64,000 bases of DNA, taken from Pseudomonas entomophila. Lineage in GTDB: Bacteria > Pseudomonadota > Gammaproteobacteria > Pseudomonadales > Pseudomonadaceae. The DNA lies in the NCBI RefSeq assembly GCF_029193575.1, contig NZ_JARGCS010000036.1:124001-188000 (forward strand), read 5' to 3'. Positions 24,994-34,736 of the stretch are shown here, piece by piece. The stretch's first letter is position 1. The number at the start of each line of letters is the position of its first letter. Position numbers and translations under genes: made by a program. Below the pieces are notes generated by a model. It had not been told where the DNA came from, did no database searches, and saw only the letters and a program-made list of their open reading frames with translations.

Positions 24994-26499
24994 TCAGTTG
25001 TTGTACAGGTCGATGATCGCGCTGACGGCCTGGGTCTTGACCTTGGCCGCGTCGTTGCGGGCCTGTTCGATACGGTCGAGGTAGGCTTCGTCGATGTCGC
25101 CGGTGACGTACTCACCATTGAACACCGCGCAATCGAAGTGCTCGATCTTGATCTTGCCGCCACCGACCGATTCGATCAGGTCAGACAGGTCCTGGTAGAC
25201 CAGCCAGTCGGCGCCGATCAACTCGGCCACCTGTTCGGTGGTACGGTTGTGGGCGATCAGTTCGTGAGCGCTCGGCATGTCGATGCCGTAGACGTTGGGG
25301 TAACGCACCGCAGGGGCGGCGGAGCAGAAGTAGACATTCTTCGCGCCAGCCTCGCGGGCCATCTGGATGATCTGCTTGCAGGTGGTGCCGCGCACGATCG
25401 AGTCGTCCACCAGCATCACGTTCTTGCCGCGGAACTCCAGCTCGATGGCGTTGAGCTTCTGACGCACCGATTTCTTGCGCGCGGCCTGGCCGGGCATGAT
25501 GAAGGTACGGCCGATGTAGCGGTTCTTGACGAAGCCTTCGCGGAACTTCACGCCCAGGTGGTTGGCCAGTTCCAGGGCCGCGGTGCGGCTGGTGTCCGGG
25601 ATCGGGATGACCACGTCGATGTCATGCTCGGGGCGCTCGCGGCGGATCTTCTCGGCCAGCTTCTCACCCATGCGCAGACGCGCCTTGTACACCGACACAC
25701 CGTCCATGATCGAGTCCGGGCGGGCCAGGTAGACGTGCTCGAAGATGCACGGCTTGAGCTGCGGGTTGGTGGCGCACTGGTGGGTGTGCATCTGGCCTTC
25801 TTCGGTGATGTACACCGCCTCGCCCGGCGCCAGGTCGCGGATCAGGGTGAAGCCGAGCACGTCCAGGGCAACGCTTTCGGAGGCGATCATGTACTCGACG
25901 CCTTCGTCGGTGTGGCGCTGGCCGAAGACCACCGGACGGATGCCGTTGGGGTCACGGAAGCCGACGATACCGTAGCCGGTGATCATCGCCACCACCGCAT
26001 AGCCACCCACGCAGCGGCTGTGCACGTGGGATACGGCGGCGAACACATCTTCCTCGGTAGGTTGCAGCTTGCCACGCACCGCCAGCTCGTGGGCGAACAC
26101 GTTCAGCAGCACTTCGGAGTCGGAGTTGGTGTTGACGTGGCGCAGGTCGGACTCGTAGATCTCCTTCGCCAACTGCTCGACGTTGGTCAGGTTGCCGTTG
26201 TGCGCCAGGGTGATGCCATACGGCGAGTTGACGTAGAACGGCTGGGCCTCGGCCGAGGTGGAGCTACCTGCGGTGGGGTAACGCACATGGCCGATACCCA
26301 TGTGGCCGACCAGGCGCTGCATGTGGCGCTGCTGGAAGACGTCGCGCACCAGGCCATTATCCTTGCGCAGGAACAACCGGCCGTCATGGCTGGTCACGAT
26401 ACCGGCAGCGTCCTGGCCGCGGTGCTGGAGGACCGTTAGCGCGTCATACAGCGCCTGATTGACGTTCGACTTACCGACGATACCGACGATGCCACACAT
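24994..26499 (-). CDS. purF: Amidophosphoribosyltransferase
   Basis: The enzyme carries out the first committed step of purine synthesis, PRPP plus glutamine to phosphoribosylamine. It has 501 residues. The start ATG at 26499 leaves MCGIVGIVGKSNVNQALYDA, placing the catalytic Cys right after the initiator Met, as required for N-terminal nucleophile glutaminases. The upstream frame to 26508 would add three residues and is rejected for that reason. The PRPP loop reads VMLVDDSIVRGTTCKQI. It follows cvpA on the same strand, as in most gamma-proteobacteria. Confidence 0.97.
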   Translation of the reverse strand: MCGIVGIVGKSNVNQALYDALTVLQHRGQDAAGIVTSHDGRLFLRKDNGLVRDVFQQRHMQRLVGHMGIGHVRYPTAGSSTSAEAQPFYVNSPYGITLAHNGNLTNVEQLAKEIYESDLRHVNTNSDSEVLLNVFAHELAVRGKLQPTEEDVFAAVSHVHSRCVGGYAVVAMITGYGIVGFRDPNGIRPVVFGQRHTDEGVEYMIASESVALDVLGFTLIRDLAPGEAVYITEEGQMHTHQCATNPQLKPCIFEHVYLARPDSIMDGVSVYKARLRMGEKLAEKIRRERPEHDIDVVIPIPDTSRTAALELANHLGVKFREGFVKNRYIGRTFIMPGQAARKKSVRQKLNAIELEFRGKNVMLVDDSIVRGTTCKQIIQMAREAGAKNVYFCSAAPAVRYPNVYGIDMPSAHELIAHNRTTEQVAELIGADWLVYQDLSDLIESVGGGKIKIEHFDCAVFNGEYVTGDIDEAYLDRIEQARNDAAKVKTQAVSAIIDLYNN

Positions 26500-26541
26500 G
26501 CGACGCAACCCCTACATTGATGAAACTTGAGTGAAAAGCGC

Positions 26542-27096
26542 TCAGGGCTTGGTGGGCCCGAGCAACTGTTCCTTGAACGGAAGATCAACCGGTGCGCTGA
26601 TCCCACTGGACATCCACTGACCGGCGAAACCCAGGATAAGGTTCTTCGACCAATCAGCGACCAATAGAAATTGTGGTATCAGGTGCGATTCCTGCCACCA
26701 CGGGTCCTGTTGTACCGGCCCCAGGCTCAGCAGCCCGATGGCCACGACCACCAGCAATGCCCCACGCGCGGCGCCGAAGGCCATGCCGAGGAAACGATCG
26801 GTGCCGGACAGCCCGGTCACGCGGATCAGCTCGCCGACGAGGAAATTGATCATCGCCCCCACCAGCAGGGTGGCGACGAAGAGAATGGTGCAACCGGCGA
26901 TGACCCGCGCGGAAGGTGTCTGGATGTAGCTTTCCAGGTATTGGGAAAGCGACCCACCGAACATCCAGGCGACGGCACCGGCAATGATCCAGATGAGCAG
27001 CGACAAGGCTTCCTTGACGAAGCCGCGCTTGAGACTGATCAGTGAGGAAATGGCGATGATCGCGATGATCGCCCAATCAACCCAGGTAAATGCCAC
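26542..27096 (-). CDS. cvpA: Colicin V production-like membrane protein
   Basis: The protein has 184 residues and about four hydrophobic segments (about 8-26, 32-50, 65-90 and 105-122). MAFTWVDWAIIAIIAISSLI, SLKRGFVKEALSLLIWI and GTDRFLGMAFGAARGALLVV are the CvpA family blocks. It is an inner-membrane protein; loss affects envelope and purine-linked phenotypes in other bacteria. The start is a GTG at 27096. It lies 42 bases upstream of purF and is probably in its operon. Confidence 0.92.
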   Translation of the reverse strand: MAFTWVDWAIIAIIAISSLISLKRGFVKEALSLLIWIIAGAVAWMFGGSLSQYLESYIQTPSARVIAGCTILFVATLLVGAMINFLVGELIRVTGLSGTDRFLGMAFGAARGALLVVVAIGLLSLGPVQQDPWWQESHLIPQFLLVADWSKNLILGFAGQWMSSGISAPVDLPFKEQLLGPTKP

Positions 27097-27193
27097 GGTG
27101 CTGCCTGCAGACGTTTGAGGCGGCGCATTTTACCAGAGCGGAGGGCTTGGGGTAAGCGGAATGTCGGGGTCTGCGCCTGGGTGGGATGTTGCG

Positions 27194-27223
27194 TCCCATT
27201 CGCAGGCGGGCCCGCGAATGGGA
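27194..27223. terminator. Inverted repeat between the SPOR gene and cvpA
   Basis: TCCCATTCGC and GCGAATGGGA are exact reverse complements around 10 bases. The hairpin lies 15 bases after the SPOR gene stop on the minus strand. No T-run follows, so it may be a processing or partial termination site rather than a classic terminator. Confidence 0.5.
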
Positions 27224-27238
27224 CAGCAGCGATACAGG

Positions 27239-27907
27239 TCAGCCGCGCTCTGGCTGGAACCTGACCACGATCCCCTTGAGGTTCTGCTGGCGATTGATCA
27301 CGTCACGCAGGCGCTCGGCCTCGGCGCGCTCGATCAGCGGCCCGACGAACACTCGGTTCATGCCGTCGGAGGAGCGAATATAGGCGTTGTAACCCTGGCT
27401 ACGCAGGGTTTTCTGCAGGTTGTCGGCACCGGCACGGTTGGACAGGCTGGCCAGCTGGATCGACCAGCTCACCGGCAGGCCGTTGCCGTCGATCTTCGCC
27501 GCCGCGGCAGGTTTCGTCGAGGTCGCGGCAGTGGCTACTGGCGCCGGTGCAGGACGCGCCTCGACCTTCGCCACCGCAGCCGGTGCCGAGGGCTGTGGCT
27601 TGATGGCCGGAGCCTGAGGCGCTGGAGCGATTGGCTGGCTCGGCGCAGCGACCGGTGCGCTGGATTCGTTGACCACCACTGGCGCCTGCTCGGACGGATC
27701 CGGCAGCACCTGCGGCTCCGGCACCTGCACCGGCTCGACCTTGACCTCGGGCAGGCTCGGCATTGCCGGCGCCTCTGGCGCCTGGACACGCACCTGGCGC
27801 ATCTCGTCCTCGCGGGTGAACAGCATCGGCAAGAAGATCACCGCCAGTGCCACCAGCACCAGCGCACCGACCATGCGCTGCTTCATTCCCTTATCCAGCA
27901 CTGCCAT
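27239..27907 (-). CDS. SPOR-domain cell division protein (DedD-like)
   Basis: The protein has 222 residues. A membrane helix at about 11-30 (RMVGALVLVALAVIFLPMLF) follows a short cytoplasmic start. A long Pro/Ala/Val-rich periplasmic linker leads to a C-terminal SPOR domain (about 148-222: SWSIQLASLSNRAGADNLQK and RVFVGPLIERAEAERLRDVI). SPOR domains bind denuded septal peptidoglycan, so it should act at the division site. The ATG at 27907 overlaps the end of folC by 17 bases, as expected for one transcript folC-SPOR. DedD is the closest familiar relative. Confidence 0.86.
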   Translation of the reverse strand: MAVLDKGMKQRMVGALVLVALAVIFLPMLFTREDEMRQVRVQAPEAPAMPSLPEVKVEPVQVPEPQVLPDPSEQAPVVVNESSAPVAAPSQPIAPAPQAPAIKPQPSAPAAVAKVEARPAPAPVATAATSTKPAAAAKIDGNGLPVSWSIQLASLSNRAGADNLQKTLRSQGYNAYIRSSDGMNRVFVGPLIERAEAERLRDVINRQQNLKGIVVRFQPERG

Positions 27908-29198
27908 CTACTCCACCCTCCTGGGTCTGCCGTTCGAGCCATTCCAGAGCCTGGCCGACGCAGAAAAACGAACCGAACAGCAGGATCTGGTCATCCGCCG
28001 TCGCCTGCGCGCACTGCCCTTCCAAGGCAGCGTCGACGCTGGGGTAAGACTTCACCGTAGCGCCGAGGTTCGTCAAGGCATCGGCAAGCTCGGCAGCCGG
28101 ACGGCTGCGGGGCGTTTCCAGCGGCGCCACTGCCCATTGCTCGACCAGACCACGCAGCGGCGCGATGACGCCGCTGAGGTCTTTGTCGGCCAACAGGCCA
28201 AACACCGCCAGGCGCCGGCCACGCGGCGGCCGGGCTGCCAAACGACGGGCCAGATATTCGGCAGCGTGAGGGTTGTGGCCGACATCCAGCAACAACTCGA
28301 CGCGCTTGCCCTGCCAGAACAGCGTCCGACGGTCCAACCGCCCGGTGATCCGGGTAGCCAGAAGCGCCTGGGTGATACGCGCGGCATCCCAAGGCAAGCC
28401 CATCAAAAGGTAGGCTTGCAATGCCAGCGCTGCGTTTTCCATCGGCAGGTCGAGCAGCGGCAAGTCGTGCAATTCGACCGGCGAGCCATCGGCCGTGCGC
28501 CCGCGCCACTGCCAGTGATGCTCGGTGCTGGCCAGGTCGAAATCGCGACCTCGCAGGAAAAACGGGCATGCCAGCTCGCGGGCCTTGTCCAGCAGCGGTT
28601 GCGGCGGGTCGAGATCGCCACACAGGGCCGCCTTGCCCTGACGGAAGATGCCGGCCTTCTCGAAAGCCACCGACTCGCGGGTGTTTCCCAGGTACTCGGC
28701 ATGATCCACGCCAATGCTGGTGACCAGCGAGAAATCGGCGTCGACCAGGTTGACCGTATCCAACCGACCGCCGAGACCGACCTCGAGCACAACGGCATCC
28801 AGCGCCGACTGATGGAACAACCAGAATGCCGCCAGGGTGCCCATCTCGAAATAGGTGAGGGAAGTCTCGCCACGTGCCGCCTCGACGGCGGCGAAGGCTT
28901 CGCACAGTTGCTCATCGCTGGCTTCACGCCCGTCGATGAGCACCCGTTCGTTGTAACGCAGCAAGTGCGGCGAGCTGTACACGCCGACCTTGAGGCCCTG
29001 GGCACGCAGCAACGAGGCCACGAAGGCACAGGTCGAGCCTTTGCCATTGGTGCCGGTGACGGTCACCACACGTGGCGCCAGGCGGCCCAGGCCGAGCCGC
29101 GCCAAGACCTGTTGCGAACGCTCCAGGCCCATGTCGATGGCCGAGGGGTGCAACTGCTCGAGGTAGGCGAGCCACTCGCCCAGGCTACGCTGGCTCAT
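27891..29198 (-). CDS. folC: Dihydrofolate / folylpolyglutamate synthase
   Basis: The enzyme attaches glutamate to dihydropteroate and to folates. It has 435 residues of the Mur-ligase fold. The ATP loop reads VTVTGTNGKGSTCAFVASLL at about 40-60, followed by GVYSSPHLLRYNERVLIDG and FEMGTLAAFWLF, and ILLFGSFFCVGQALEWL near the end. The start is taken as the ATG at 29198, which shares a base with the accD stop (TGATG). A GTG one codon earlier would also work. accD-folC-SPOR order is the usual one in pseudomonads. Confidence 0.95.
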   Translation of the reverse strand: MSQRSLGEWLAYLEQLHPSAIDMGLERSQQVLARLGLGRLAPRVVTVTGTNGKGSTCAFVASLLRAQGLKVGVYSSPHLLRYNERVLIDGREASDEQLCEAFAAVEAARGETSLTYFEMGTLAAFWLFHQSALDAVVLEVGLGGRLDTVNLVDADFSLVTSIGVDHAEYLGNTRESVAFEKAGIFRQGKAALCGDLDPPQPLLDKARELACPFFLRGRDFDLASTEHHWQWRGRTADGSPVELHDLPLLDLPMENAALALQAYLLMGLPWDAARITQALLATRITGRLDRRTLFWQGKRVELLLDVGHNPHAAEYLARRLAARPPRGRRLAVFGLLADKDLSGVIAPLRGLVEQWAVAPLETPRSRPAAELADALTNLGATVKSYPSVDAALEGQCAQATADDQILLFGSFFCVGQALEWLERQTQEGGVDGSAG

Positions 29199-30091
29199 CA
29201 CGCGACCGCGGCGACCTCTTTGGCCTGCTCCGGAGTCGCTTGGCCGGTCATCTGCGCCAGCAAACGCGCCAGGCGCGGGCGCAGCTGTTCACGAGAGATG
29301 ATCAAGTCGATGGCGCCGTGCTCCAGCAGGAATTCGCTGCGCTGGAAGCCTTCCGGCAGCTTCTCGCGCACGGTCTGCTCGATCACCCGCGGGCCGGCGA
29401 AGCCGATCAGTGCCTTGGGCTCGCCGACGATCACGTCGCCGAGCATCGCCAAGCTGGCGGAAACGCCACCGTAGACCGGATCGGTCAGCACGGAGATGAA
29501 TGGAATGCCTTCTTCGCGCAGGCGTGCCAGCACGGCCGAGGTCTTGGCCATCTGCATCAGAGAGATCAGCGCTTCCTGCATGCGCGCACCGCCGGAGGCC
29601 GAGAAGCAGACCATCGGGCAGCGGTTTTCCAGGGCGTAGTTGGCGGCGCGCACGAAACGCTCGCCGACGATGGCGCCCATCGAGCCGCCCATGAAGGAGA
29701 ACTCGAAGGCACTGACCACGATCGGCATGCCCATCAGGGTGCCGCTCATGGAGACCAGGGCGTCTTTCTCGCCAGTCTGCTTCTGCGCCGCGGTCAGGCG
29801 GTCCTTGTACTTCTTGCCGTCACGGAACTTCAGGCGGTCGACCGGCTCCAGGTCGGCGCCCAGCTCGGCACGGCCCTCGGCGTCGAGGAAGATGTCGATG
29901 CGCGCACGCGCGCCGATGCGCATGTGGTGGTTGCACTTGGGGCAGACATCCAGGGTTTTTTCCAGCTCCGGACGGTACAGCACGGCCTCGCACGCCGGGC
30001 ACTTGTGCCACAGGCCTTCAGGCACCGAGCTCTTCTTCACCTCGGAACGCATGATCGAAGGGATCAGTTTGTCTACCAACCAGTTGCTCAT
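29198..30091 (-). CDS. accD: Acetyl-CoA carboxylase carboxyltransferase subunit beta
   Basis: The protein has 297 residues. The four zinc-ribbon cysteines are C31, C34, C50 and C53 (KCPACEAVLYRPELEKTLDV then CPKC). The crotonase-like carboxyltransferase body contains FSASGGARMQEALISLMQMA and GDVIVGEPKALIGFAGPRVI. With AccA (elsewhere) it transfers carboxyl from biotin to acetyl-CoA, the first step of fatty-acid synthesis. The ATG at 30091 fits the family N-terminus MSNWLVDKLIPSIMRSE. The 253-base gap upstream to trpF shows a small G/C hairpin near 30270-30300 and no gene. Confidence 0.97.
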   Translation of the reverse strand: MSNWLVDKLIPSIMRSEVKKSSVPEGLWHKCPACEAVLYRPELEKTLDVCPKCNHHMRIGARARIDIFLDAEGRAELGADLEPVDRLKFRDGKKYKDRLTAAQKQTGEKDALVSMSGTLMGMPIVVSAFEFSFMGGSMGAIVGERFVRAANYALENRCPMVCFSASGGARMQEALISLMQMAKTSAVLARLREEGIPFISVLTDPVYGGVSASLAMLGDVIVGEPKALIGFAGPRVIEQTVREKLPEGFQRSEFLLEHGAIDLIISREQLRPRLARLLAQMTGQATPEQAKEVAAVA

Positions 30092-30344
30092 GCTCTGTTT
30101 CTCCCGTTTTGGCCGGTGGCGGGTCTTGGCTTGCCTGCCCTGCCCCAGCCCTTGAGCTCAAATTCTTCTGTAAACCGATGGTGGACCGGCCACGGGGACC
30201 GCCCGCGCGCCACTCCACCTTCAACCTGTACGCCGACGCCAGGAGCGTCGCGTGTTCTGATGGCCACCCCCACGGGCGTGGCCGGGCAGCACCGGGCTGC
30301 GAAAGCTATGGACGATGGCGCGCAGCCAACCGTCACATCCGCCG

Positions 30345-30965
30345 TCACGCCTGCTTCACCGCACGCATGAAGGCTTCGATCTTCGCCGCATCCTTGATGC
30401 CCTTGGCCTGTTCGACGCCACCGCTGACATCCACCGCATAGGGTCGCACCTGGGCGATGGCCTGGGCGACGTTGTCGGCCGACAGCCCGCCGGCGAGGAT
30501 GATCGGCTTGCTCAGGCGCGCCGGCACCAGCGACCAGTCGAAGGCCTCGCCGGTACCACCGGGAACGCCGGCCACGTAGGTGTCCAGGAGAATACCGCGA
30601 GCGCCCGCATAATGCTGGCAGGCGGCCTCCAGGTCATCCCCGGGGCGCACCCGCAAGGCCTTGATCCATGGCCGGTGGTAACCCTCGCAATCGGCCGGGG
30701 TTTCGTCGCCGTGGAACTGTAGCAGGTCCAGCGGAACCACTTCGAGGATCTCGTTGAGCTCGCAGCGCGAGGCGTTGACGAACAGCCCCACGGTGCTCAC
30801 GAATGGCGGCAGCTCGGCGATGATCGCGCGCGCCTGACGCACATCCACCGCCCGGGGGCTCTTGGCGTAGAAAACGAAACCGATGGCATCGGCACCCGCC
30901 TCGACGGCGGCCAGCGCGTCCTCGACGCGGGTGATCCCGCAGATCTTGGTGCGAACGTAGCTCAT
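30345..30965 (-). CDS. trpF: Phosphoribosylanthranilate isomerase
   Basis: The enzyme converts phosphoribosylanthranilate to CdRP in tryptophan synthesis. It has 206 residues and a single TIM barrel. The catalytic Cys is in the N-terminal VRTKICGITRVEDALAAVEA, and the Asp near the end is in RPYAVDVSGGVEQAKGIKD. GADAIGFVFYAKSPRAVD and LLQFHGDETPADCEGYHRPW are family blocks. The start is the ATG at 30965; a longer frame to 31022 adds nothing typical. It is 60 bases downstream of truA on the same strand and stands alone from the other trp genes, as usual in pseudomonads. Confidence 0.96.
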   Translation of the reverse strand: MSYVRTKICGITRVEDALAAVEAGADAIGFVFYAKSPRAVDVRQARAIIAELPPFVSTVGLFVNASRCELNEILEVVPLDLLQFHGDETPADCEGYHRPWIKALRVRPGDDLEAACQHYAGARGILLDTYVAGVPGGTGEAFDWSLVPARLSKPIILAGGLSADNVAQAIAQVRPYAVDVSGGVEQAKGIKDAAKIEAFMRAVKQA

Positions 30966-31025
30966 GGACAGCGAACCTTGAGTGATCGGTGAAAGGCCCG
31001 ATGTTAGCAAATGACGTTTCACCCG

Positions 31026-31889
31026 TCAGTCGAGCAGCGCGTCGAAGCCGGTAAGAAAATGTGGACCGATGTAACGCTGCGGCAACACGAACTCTTCCGG
31101 GTACTCCACCTGCACCAGGTAAAGGCCGTAGGGGTGCGCGGTCACCCCGCCCTCGCGGCGATTGCGCCCCTCGAGCACCTCACGGGCCCACTCCACCGGG
31201 CGCTCGCCGGCGCCAATGGTCATCAGCACGCCAGCGATGTTGCGCACCATGTGGTGCAGGAACGCCGTGGCGCGCACATCCAGCACGATCATCCTGCCAT
31301 GGCGGGTGACGCGCAGATGGTGAATGTGCTTGATCGGTGACTTGGCCTGGCACTGGCTGGCGCGGAAGGCGCTGAAGTCATGGGTGCCCAGGAGGTACTG
31401 GGCAGCCGCGGCCATCAGGCCGACATCCAGCGGCCGGTGGTTCCAGGTCACTTCCTCGGCCAGGTGCGCCGGGCGGATCGGGTCGTTGTAGATGACATAG
31501 CGGTAGCGGCGGGCGGTAGCCTTGAAGCGCGCATGGAAATGCGCTGGCATCGGCTTGGCCCAGGCCACGCTGATGTCGTGGGGTAGATTGAAGTTGGTGC
31601 CCAGGGTCCAGGCGCGCTCGTCGCGCACAGCGCGGGTGTCGAAGTGCACCACCTGGCCGCAGCCGTGCACGCCAGCGTCGGTGCGCCCGGCGCAGACCAC
31701 GCTCACCGGCGAGTCGGCGACTTTCGACAGTGCCTGCTCCAGCGCCTGCTGGACGCTCGGCACGCCACTGGCCTGGCGCTGCCAGCCGCGGTAGCGAGAA
31801 CCTTTGTACTCCACGCCCAGGGCGATGCGCGAATAGCCTTCGGCGGCCGCCTCGGCGGCCTCGATGTCGTTGATGTCCAAGAAAGCCAA
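31026..31889 (-). CDS. truA: tRNA pseudouridine(38-40) synthase
   Basis: The enzyme modifies the anticodon arm of tRNA. It has 287 residues. The catalytic aspartate is in CAGRTDAGVHGCGQVVHFDT, and FKATARRYRYVIYNDPIRPA and GTHDFSAFRASQCQAKSPIK are family blocks. RATAFLHHMVRNIAGVLMTI closes the active site. The start is given as a TTG at 31889 because no in-frame ATG or GTG near it is available; the first 15-20 residues are therefore less certain. It lies between fimV upstream and trpF downstream on the same strand. Confidence 0.93.
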   Translation of the reverse strand: MAFLDINDIEAAEAAAEGYSRIALGVEYKGSRYRGWQRQASGVPSVQQALEQALSKVADSPVSVVCAGRTDAGVHGCGQVVHFDTRAVRDERAWTLGTNFNLPHDISVAWAKPMPAHFHARFKATARRYRYVIYNDPIRPAHLAEEVTWNHRPLDVGLMAAAAQYLLGTHDFSAFRASQCQAKSPIKHIHHLRVTRHGRMIVLDVRATAFLHHMVRNIAGVLMTIGAGERPVEWAREVLEGRNRREGGVTAHPYGLYLVQVEYPEEFVLPQRYIGPHFLTGFDALLD

Positions 31890-31926
31890 ACCTGTGGATG
31901 GAACGAAAAGGCCGGCATTATAACGA

Positions 31927-31952
31927 CAACGGCAGCCCTGGGGCTGCCGTTG
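31927..31952 (-). terminator. Hairpin after fimV
   Basis: AACGGCAGCCC and GGGCTGCCGTT form an 11-base stem with a short loop. It lies about 20 bases after the fimV stop codon on the minus strand. The T-run is weak (TCGTTATAAT), so it may only partly end transcription before truA. Confidence 0.55.
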
Positions 31953-31970
31953 CGCTCACATCATCGCCGG

Positions 31971-34664
31971 TCAGACCAGCCGAGACAGCATGTCCTCGGC
32001 TTCCTGGCGCTGGGTGTCGTCACCGTCCTTGACCACTTCATCGAGAATGTCGCGGGCGCCCTGGTGGTCGCCCATGTCGATGTAGGCGCGGGCCAGGTCG
32101 AGCTTGGTCGCCACCTCGTCGGTACCGGAGAAGAAGTCGAAGTCCAGGTCGTCCAGCGCCTCGGGCTCCAGGGCTGCATCAGCGGCAGTGAACTGCGGCT
32201 CCAGCGATGGGGTTTCCAGGCTCTGCGACAGCTTGTCGAGCTCGGCGTTGACGTCGCTCAGCTCCGAGGCGAAGTTCTTCGCGGCGGGCGATTCGTCGTC
32301 CAGCGACAGCGACAGGTCGAAATCATCCGGCAATTCCAACTCGGAAATCGGGTCGAACTCGGGTATTTCGTCGAAAGCAGCCAGCTCGGCCATCACGTCC
32401 ACTGGGGCTTCCTCAGCTGGCGCGGGCGTCTCTGGCTCGCCCACGTCCAAGTCGAAGTCGGCCAGGTCATCCAAGCTTTGCGGCTCGGGTTCGGACTCGA
32501 CTTGGGCCTGTGCCAGCAGGGCCTCGAAATCGGCGTCTGCGTCGCTGTCGGCGGTGCTGGCGACCACTGGCTCGGCTGCGCCCTGAAGCGGGGCCTGCGG
32601 CTCGGTCAATTGATCGGCATCGAGCATCGGTGGGTCGAGGTGATCGTCCAGCGGCAGGTCGTCATCCAGGCTCAGATCGAAGGCGCTGTCGAGATCGTCC
32701 TCGGCGATGGGAGCTTCGGCGATTTCAGTCTCAGGTTCCGCCTCGAACACCGCAGGCAACTCGGCTTCGGCAACCAGCTCGGGCTCAGGTGCGGTCTCCA
32801 GTGCCGGCTCGGTGACCGGCGCGGCCTCCTGCTCGCTCAGCAGCTCCTGCACGTACTGCTCGTCCAGCTCGGCGGCCAGCGCTGCGGCGCCGAGGCCCGC
32901 AGCGGCAACGCCAAGCATGGCCGGGAAGCGCTGTTTGAGAGCCTCGACCTCGGCCTCGTTCCGAGGCGAAGCCGTCAGTTGGCGCTCCTGCTCAACGAAG
33001 GCGTGATGGTCGCCCTGGCGTGCGTACACCTCCATCAGCTTCAGGCGCAGGTCGCTACGCTGCGGGTCGGCAGCGACTGCCGGCTCCAGCAGGTTGGCGG
33101 CATGGTTCAGGCGGCCCTTGGCCAGGCTTTCTTCGACTTCGGCCAGCAGGCTGGCCGTGGTGTCGACCTCGGCGACGGGGGCTGGCGCGGCAGGCTTCTC
33201 AGCGGCGACCGCTGCTGCCGCCGAGGCGGCTACCACGGCAGGCGACAGGGTCACGCTGGGCGCCGATACGTCCAGGCTGTCGAAGCTACCAGGCGGCAGG
33301 TCGAGGTCCGGGGCGCGCTCGCCCTCCTCGGCCAGCGCGCGGGCCATGCGCAGGTGCTTCTCGGCTTCCTGCTGCGCCTTGCGCTTGCGCGCCAGGAGCA
33401 ACAGCAACAACAACAGCACGAGGAACGCCGAACCCGCCACCAGGCCCAGCAACAACGGGTTGCCGAGCAACTCGTCGAGCGGGCTCTGCGCGGGGGCGCC
33501 CGCTGTCGCCTCGCTGGCTGGCTCCGGTTGCGGTGCGGTGTCGGTGGCCGCCGGAGCAGGCGTGACCACAGGCTCCGCTGGCGTCAACTGGGCGTTGACC
33601 GCAGGCTGGGCCGGTGCCGGTTCGCCCGGCAGTGCGGCGGCCGGCGGGGTTTGTTCAGTGGCGCCCTGTGCTTCGAGGCGGGCCAACTGATCATTTTTCA
33701 GCTCGATCAGGCGCTGCAGCTTGTCCAATTGACTCTGCAGGTCAGCCATTCGGCTCTTGAGCTCCGCATTGTCGCGACGGCTGGTGTCGAGGCTTTCCTG
33801 GGCCACGGCCAACTTGTCGTTCAGTGCCTTGGCATTGTTCGCCCCAGCAGCGTCACCGGGCGCCACCAGGCGCAGGTTGTCGCCCTGGGCGATGCGCGCA
33901 GGCGCGGCCTCGGCGGCGCCGCGCCGGGTGGCGTCCAACTGCCGAGCGCGCGGCCCCAAACGCCGCCCTTCACGCCACGCCGCATACTGGTCGGCCACTT
34001 CACGCACCGCCTCGCCCTGGGGAATGCTCTGGATCTGCTGCTGGTCGGGCAGACGCAGGACCTGCCCGGTCTTGAGTTGGTTGATGTTGTTGCCGATGAA
34101 GGCATCGGGGTTCAATGCCTGGATCGCCAGCATGGTCTGCTGGATCGAGCCGCCATGGCTGTTGCGCGCAGCGATCTGCCACAAGGTGTCACGGCGCTTG
34201 GTGGTGTAGTTGCCACCGCTGACCGCCGGGCTGATGGCCGATGGCGAGGGCTGGCCCGCGGCAGGCTGCGGCCTGTCAAGGGCGACGTTGTAGTCACGCA
34301 GCAGGCGCCCCTGGGGCCACATCACCTGCACCAGGAACTTGACCATCGGCTCCGGCAGCGGCTTGCTCGAGGTTACCCGCAGCACGCTACGGCCGTTGGG
34401 GTTGATCACCGGCGTGAAGGTCAGGTCTTCCAGGTACGTGGGCAAGGCCACGCCCGCCTTGGCGAACTCCTCGGGCGGCGCCAGGCTCGGCGCCACTTCG
34501 GCGGCGGTGAGGTCGCGCACATCGAGCAGCTCGATCTCGGCATCCAGCGGCTGGTTCTGCGCCGACTTGAGGGTCAGCTCTCCCAACCCCAACGCATTCG
34601 CCATGCCGGACGACAGCGCTGACGCCGCCGCGATGGCCAGAACCAGTTTGCGAATTCGAAGCAT
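31971..34664 (-). CDS. fimV: FimV, motility and pilus assembly hub protein
   Basis: The protein has 897 residues. The signal peptide is at about 1-25 (MLRIRKLVLAIAAASALSSG). The periplasmic N-terminal FimV domain (LGLGELTLKSAQNQPLDAEI) is followed by a LysM peptidoglycan-binding region near 150-205 (DTLWQIAARNSHG ... QLKTGQVLRLP). A membrane helix near 403-427 (LLLGLVAGSAFLVLLLLLLL) leads to a cytoplasmic, strongly acidic tail. The tail ends in a TPR-like segment, LDLARAYIDMGDHQGARDIL. FimV organises type IV pili and polar complexes. It is followed by truA. Length and domain order match the pseudomonad family. Confidence 0.95.
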   Translation of the reverse strand: MLRIRKLVLAIAAASALSSGMANALGLGELTLKSAQNQPLDAEIELLDVRDLTAAEVAPSLAPPEEFAKAGVALPTYLEDLTFTPVINPNGRSVLRVTSSKPLPEPMVKFLVQVMWPQGRLLRDYNVALDRPQPAAGQPSPSAISPAVSGGNYTTKRRDTLWQIAARNSHGGSIQQTMLAIQALNPDAFIGNNINQLKTGQVLRLPDQQQIQSIPQGEAVREVADQYAAWREGRRLGPRARQLDATRRGAAEAAPARIAQGDNLRLVAPGDAAGANNAKALNDKLAVAQESLDTSRRDNAELKSRMADLQSQLDKLQRLIELKNDQLARLEAQGATEQTPPAAALPGEPAPAQPAVNAQLTPAEPVVTPAPAATDTAPQPEPASEATAGAPAQSPLDELLGNPLLLGLVAGSAFLVLLLLLLLLARKRKAQQEAEKHLRMARALAEEGERAPDLDLPPGSFDSLDVSAPSVTLSPAVVAASAAAAVAAEKPAAPAPVAEVDTTASLLAEVEESLAKGRLNHAANLLEPAVAADPQRSDLRLKLMEVYARQGDHHAFVEQERQLTASPRNEAEVEALKQRFPAMLGVAAAGLGAAALAAELDEQYVQELLSEQEAAPVTEPALETAPEPELVAEAELPAVFEAEPETEIAEAPIAEDDLDSAFDLSLDDDLPLDDHLDPPMLDADQLTEPQAPLQGAAEPVVASTADSDADADFEALLAQAQVESEPEPQSLDDLADFDLDVGEPETPAPAEEAPVDVMAELAAFDEIPEFDPISELELPDDFDLSLSLDDESPAAKNFASELSDVNAELDKLSQSLETPSLEPQFTAADAALEPEALDDLDFDFFSGTDEVATKLDLARAYIDMGDHQGARDILDEVVKDGDDTQRQEAEDMLSRLV

Positions 34665-34736
34665 GAACTCTTCCCTTGTGTGAATCGTCCCAAAAACCAG
34701 CCGACGGTGTAGGACAAAATTGCTGGCCAGTATCTT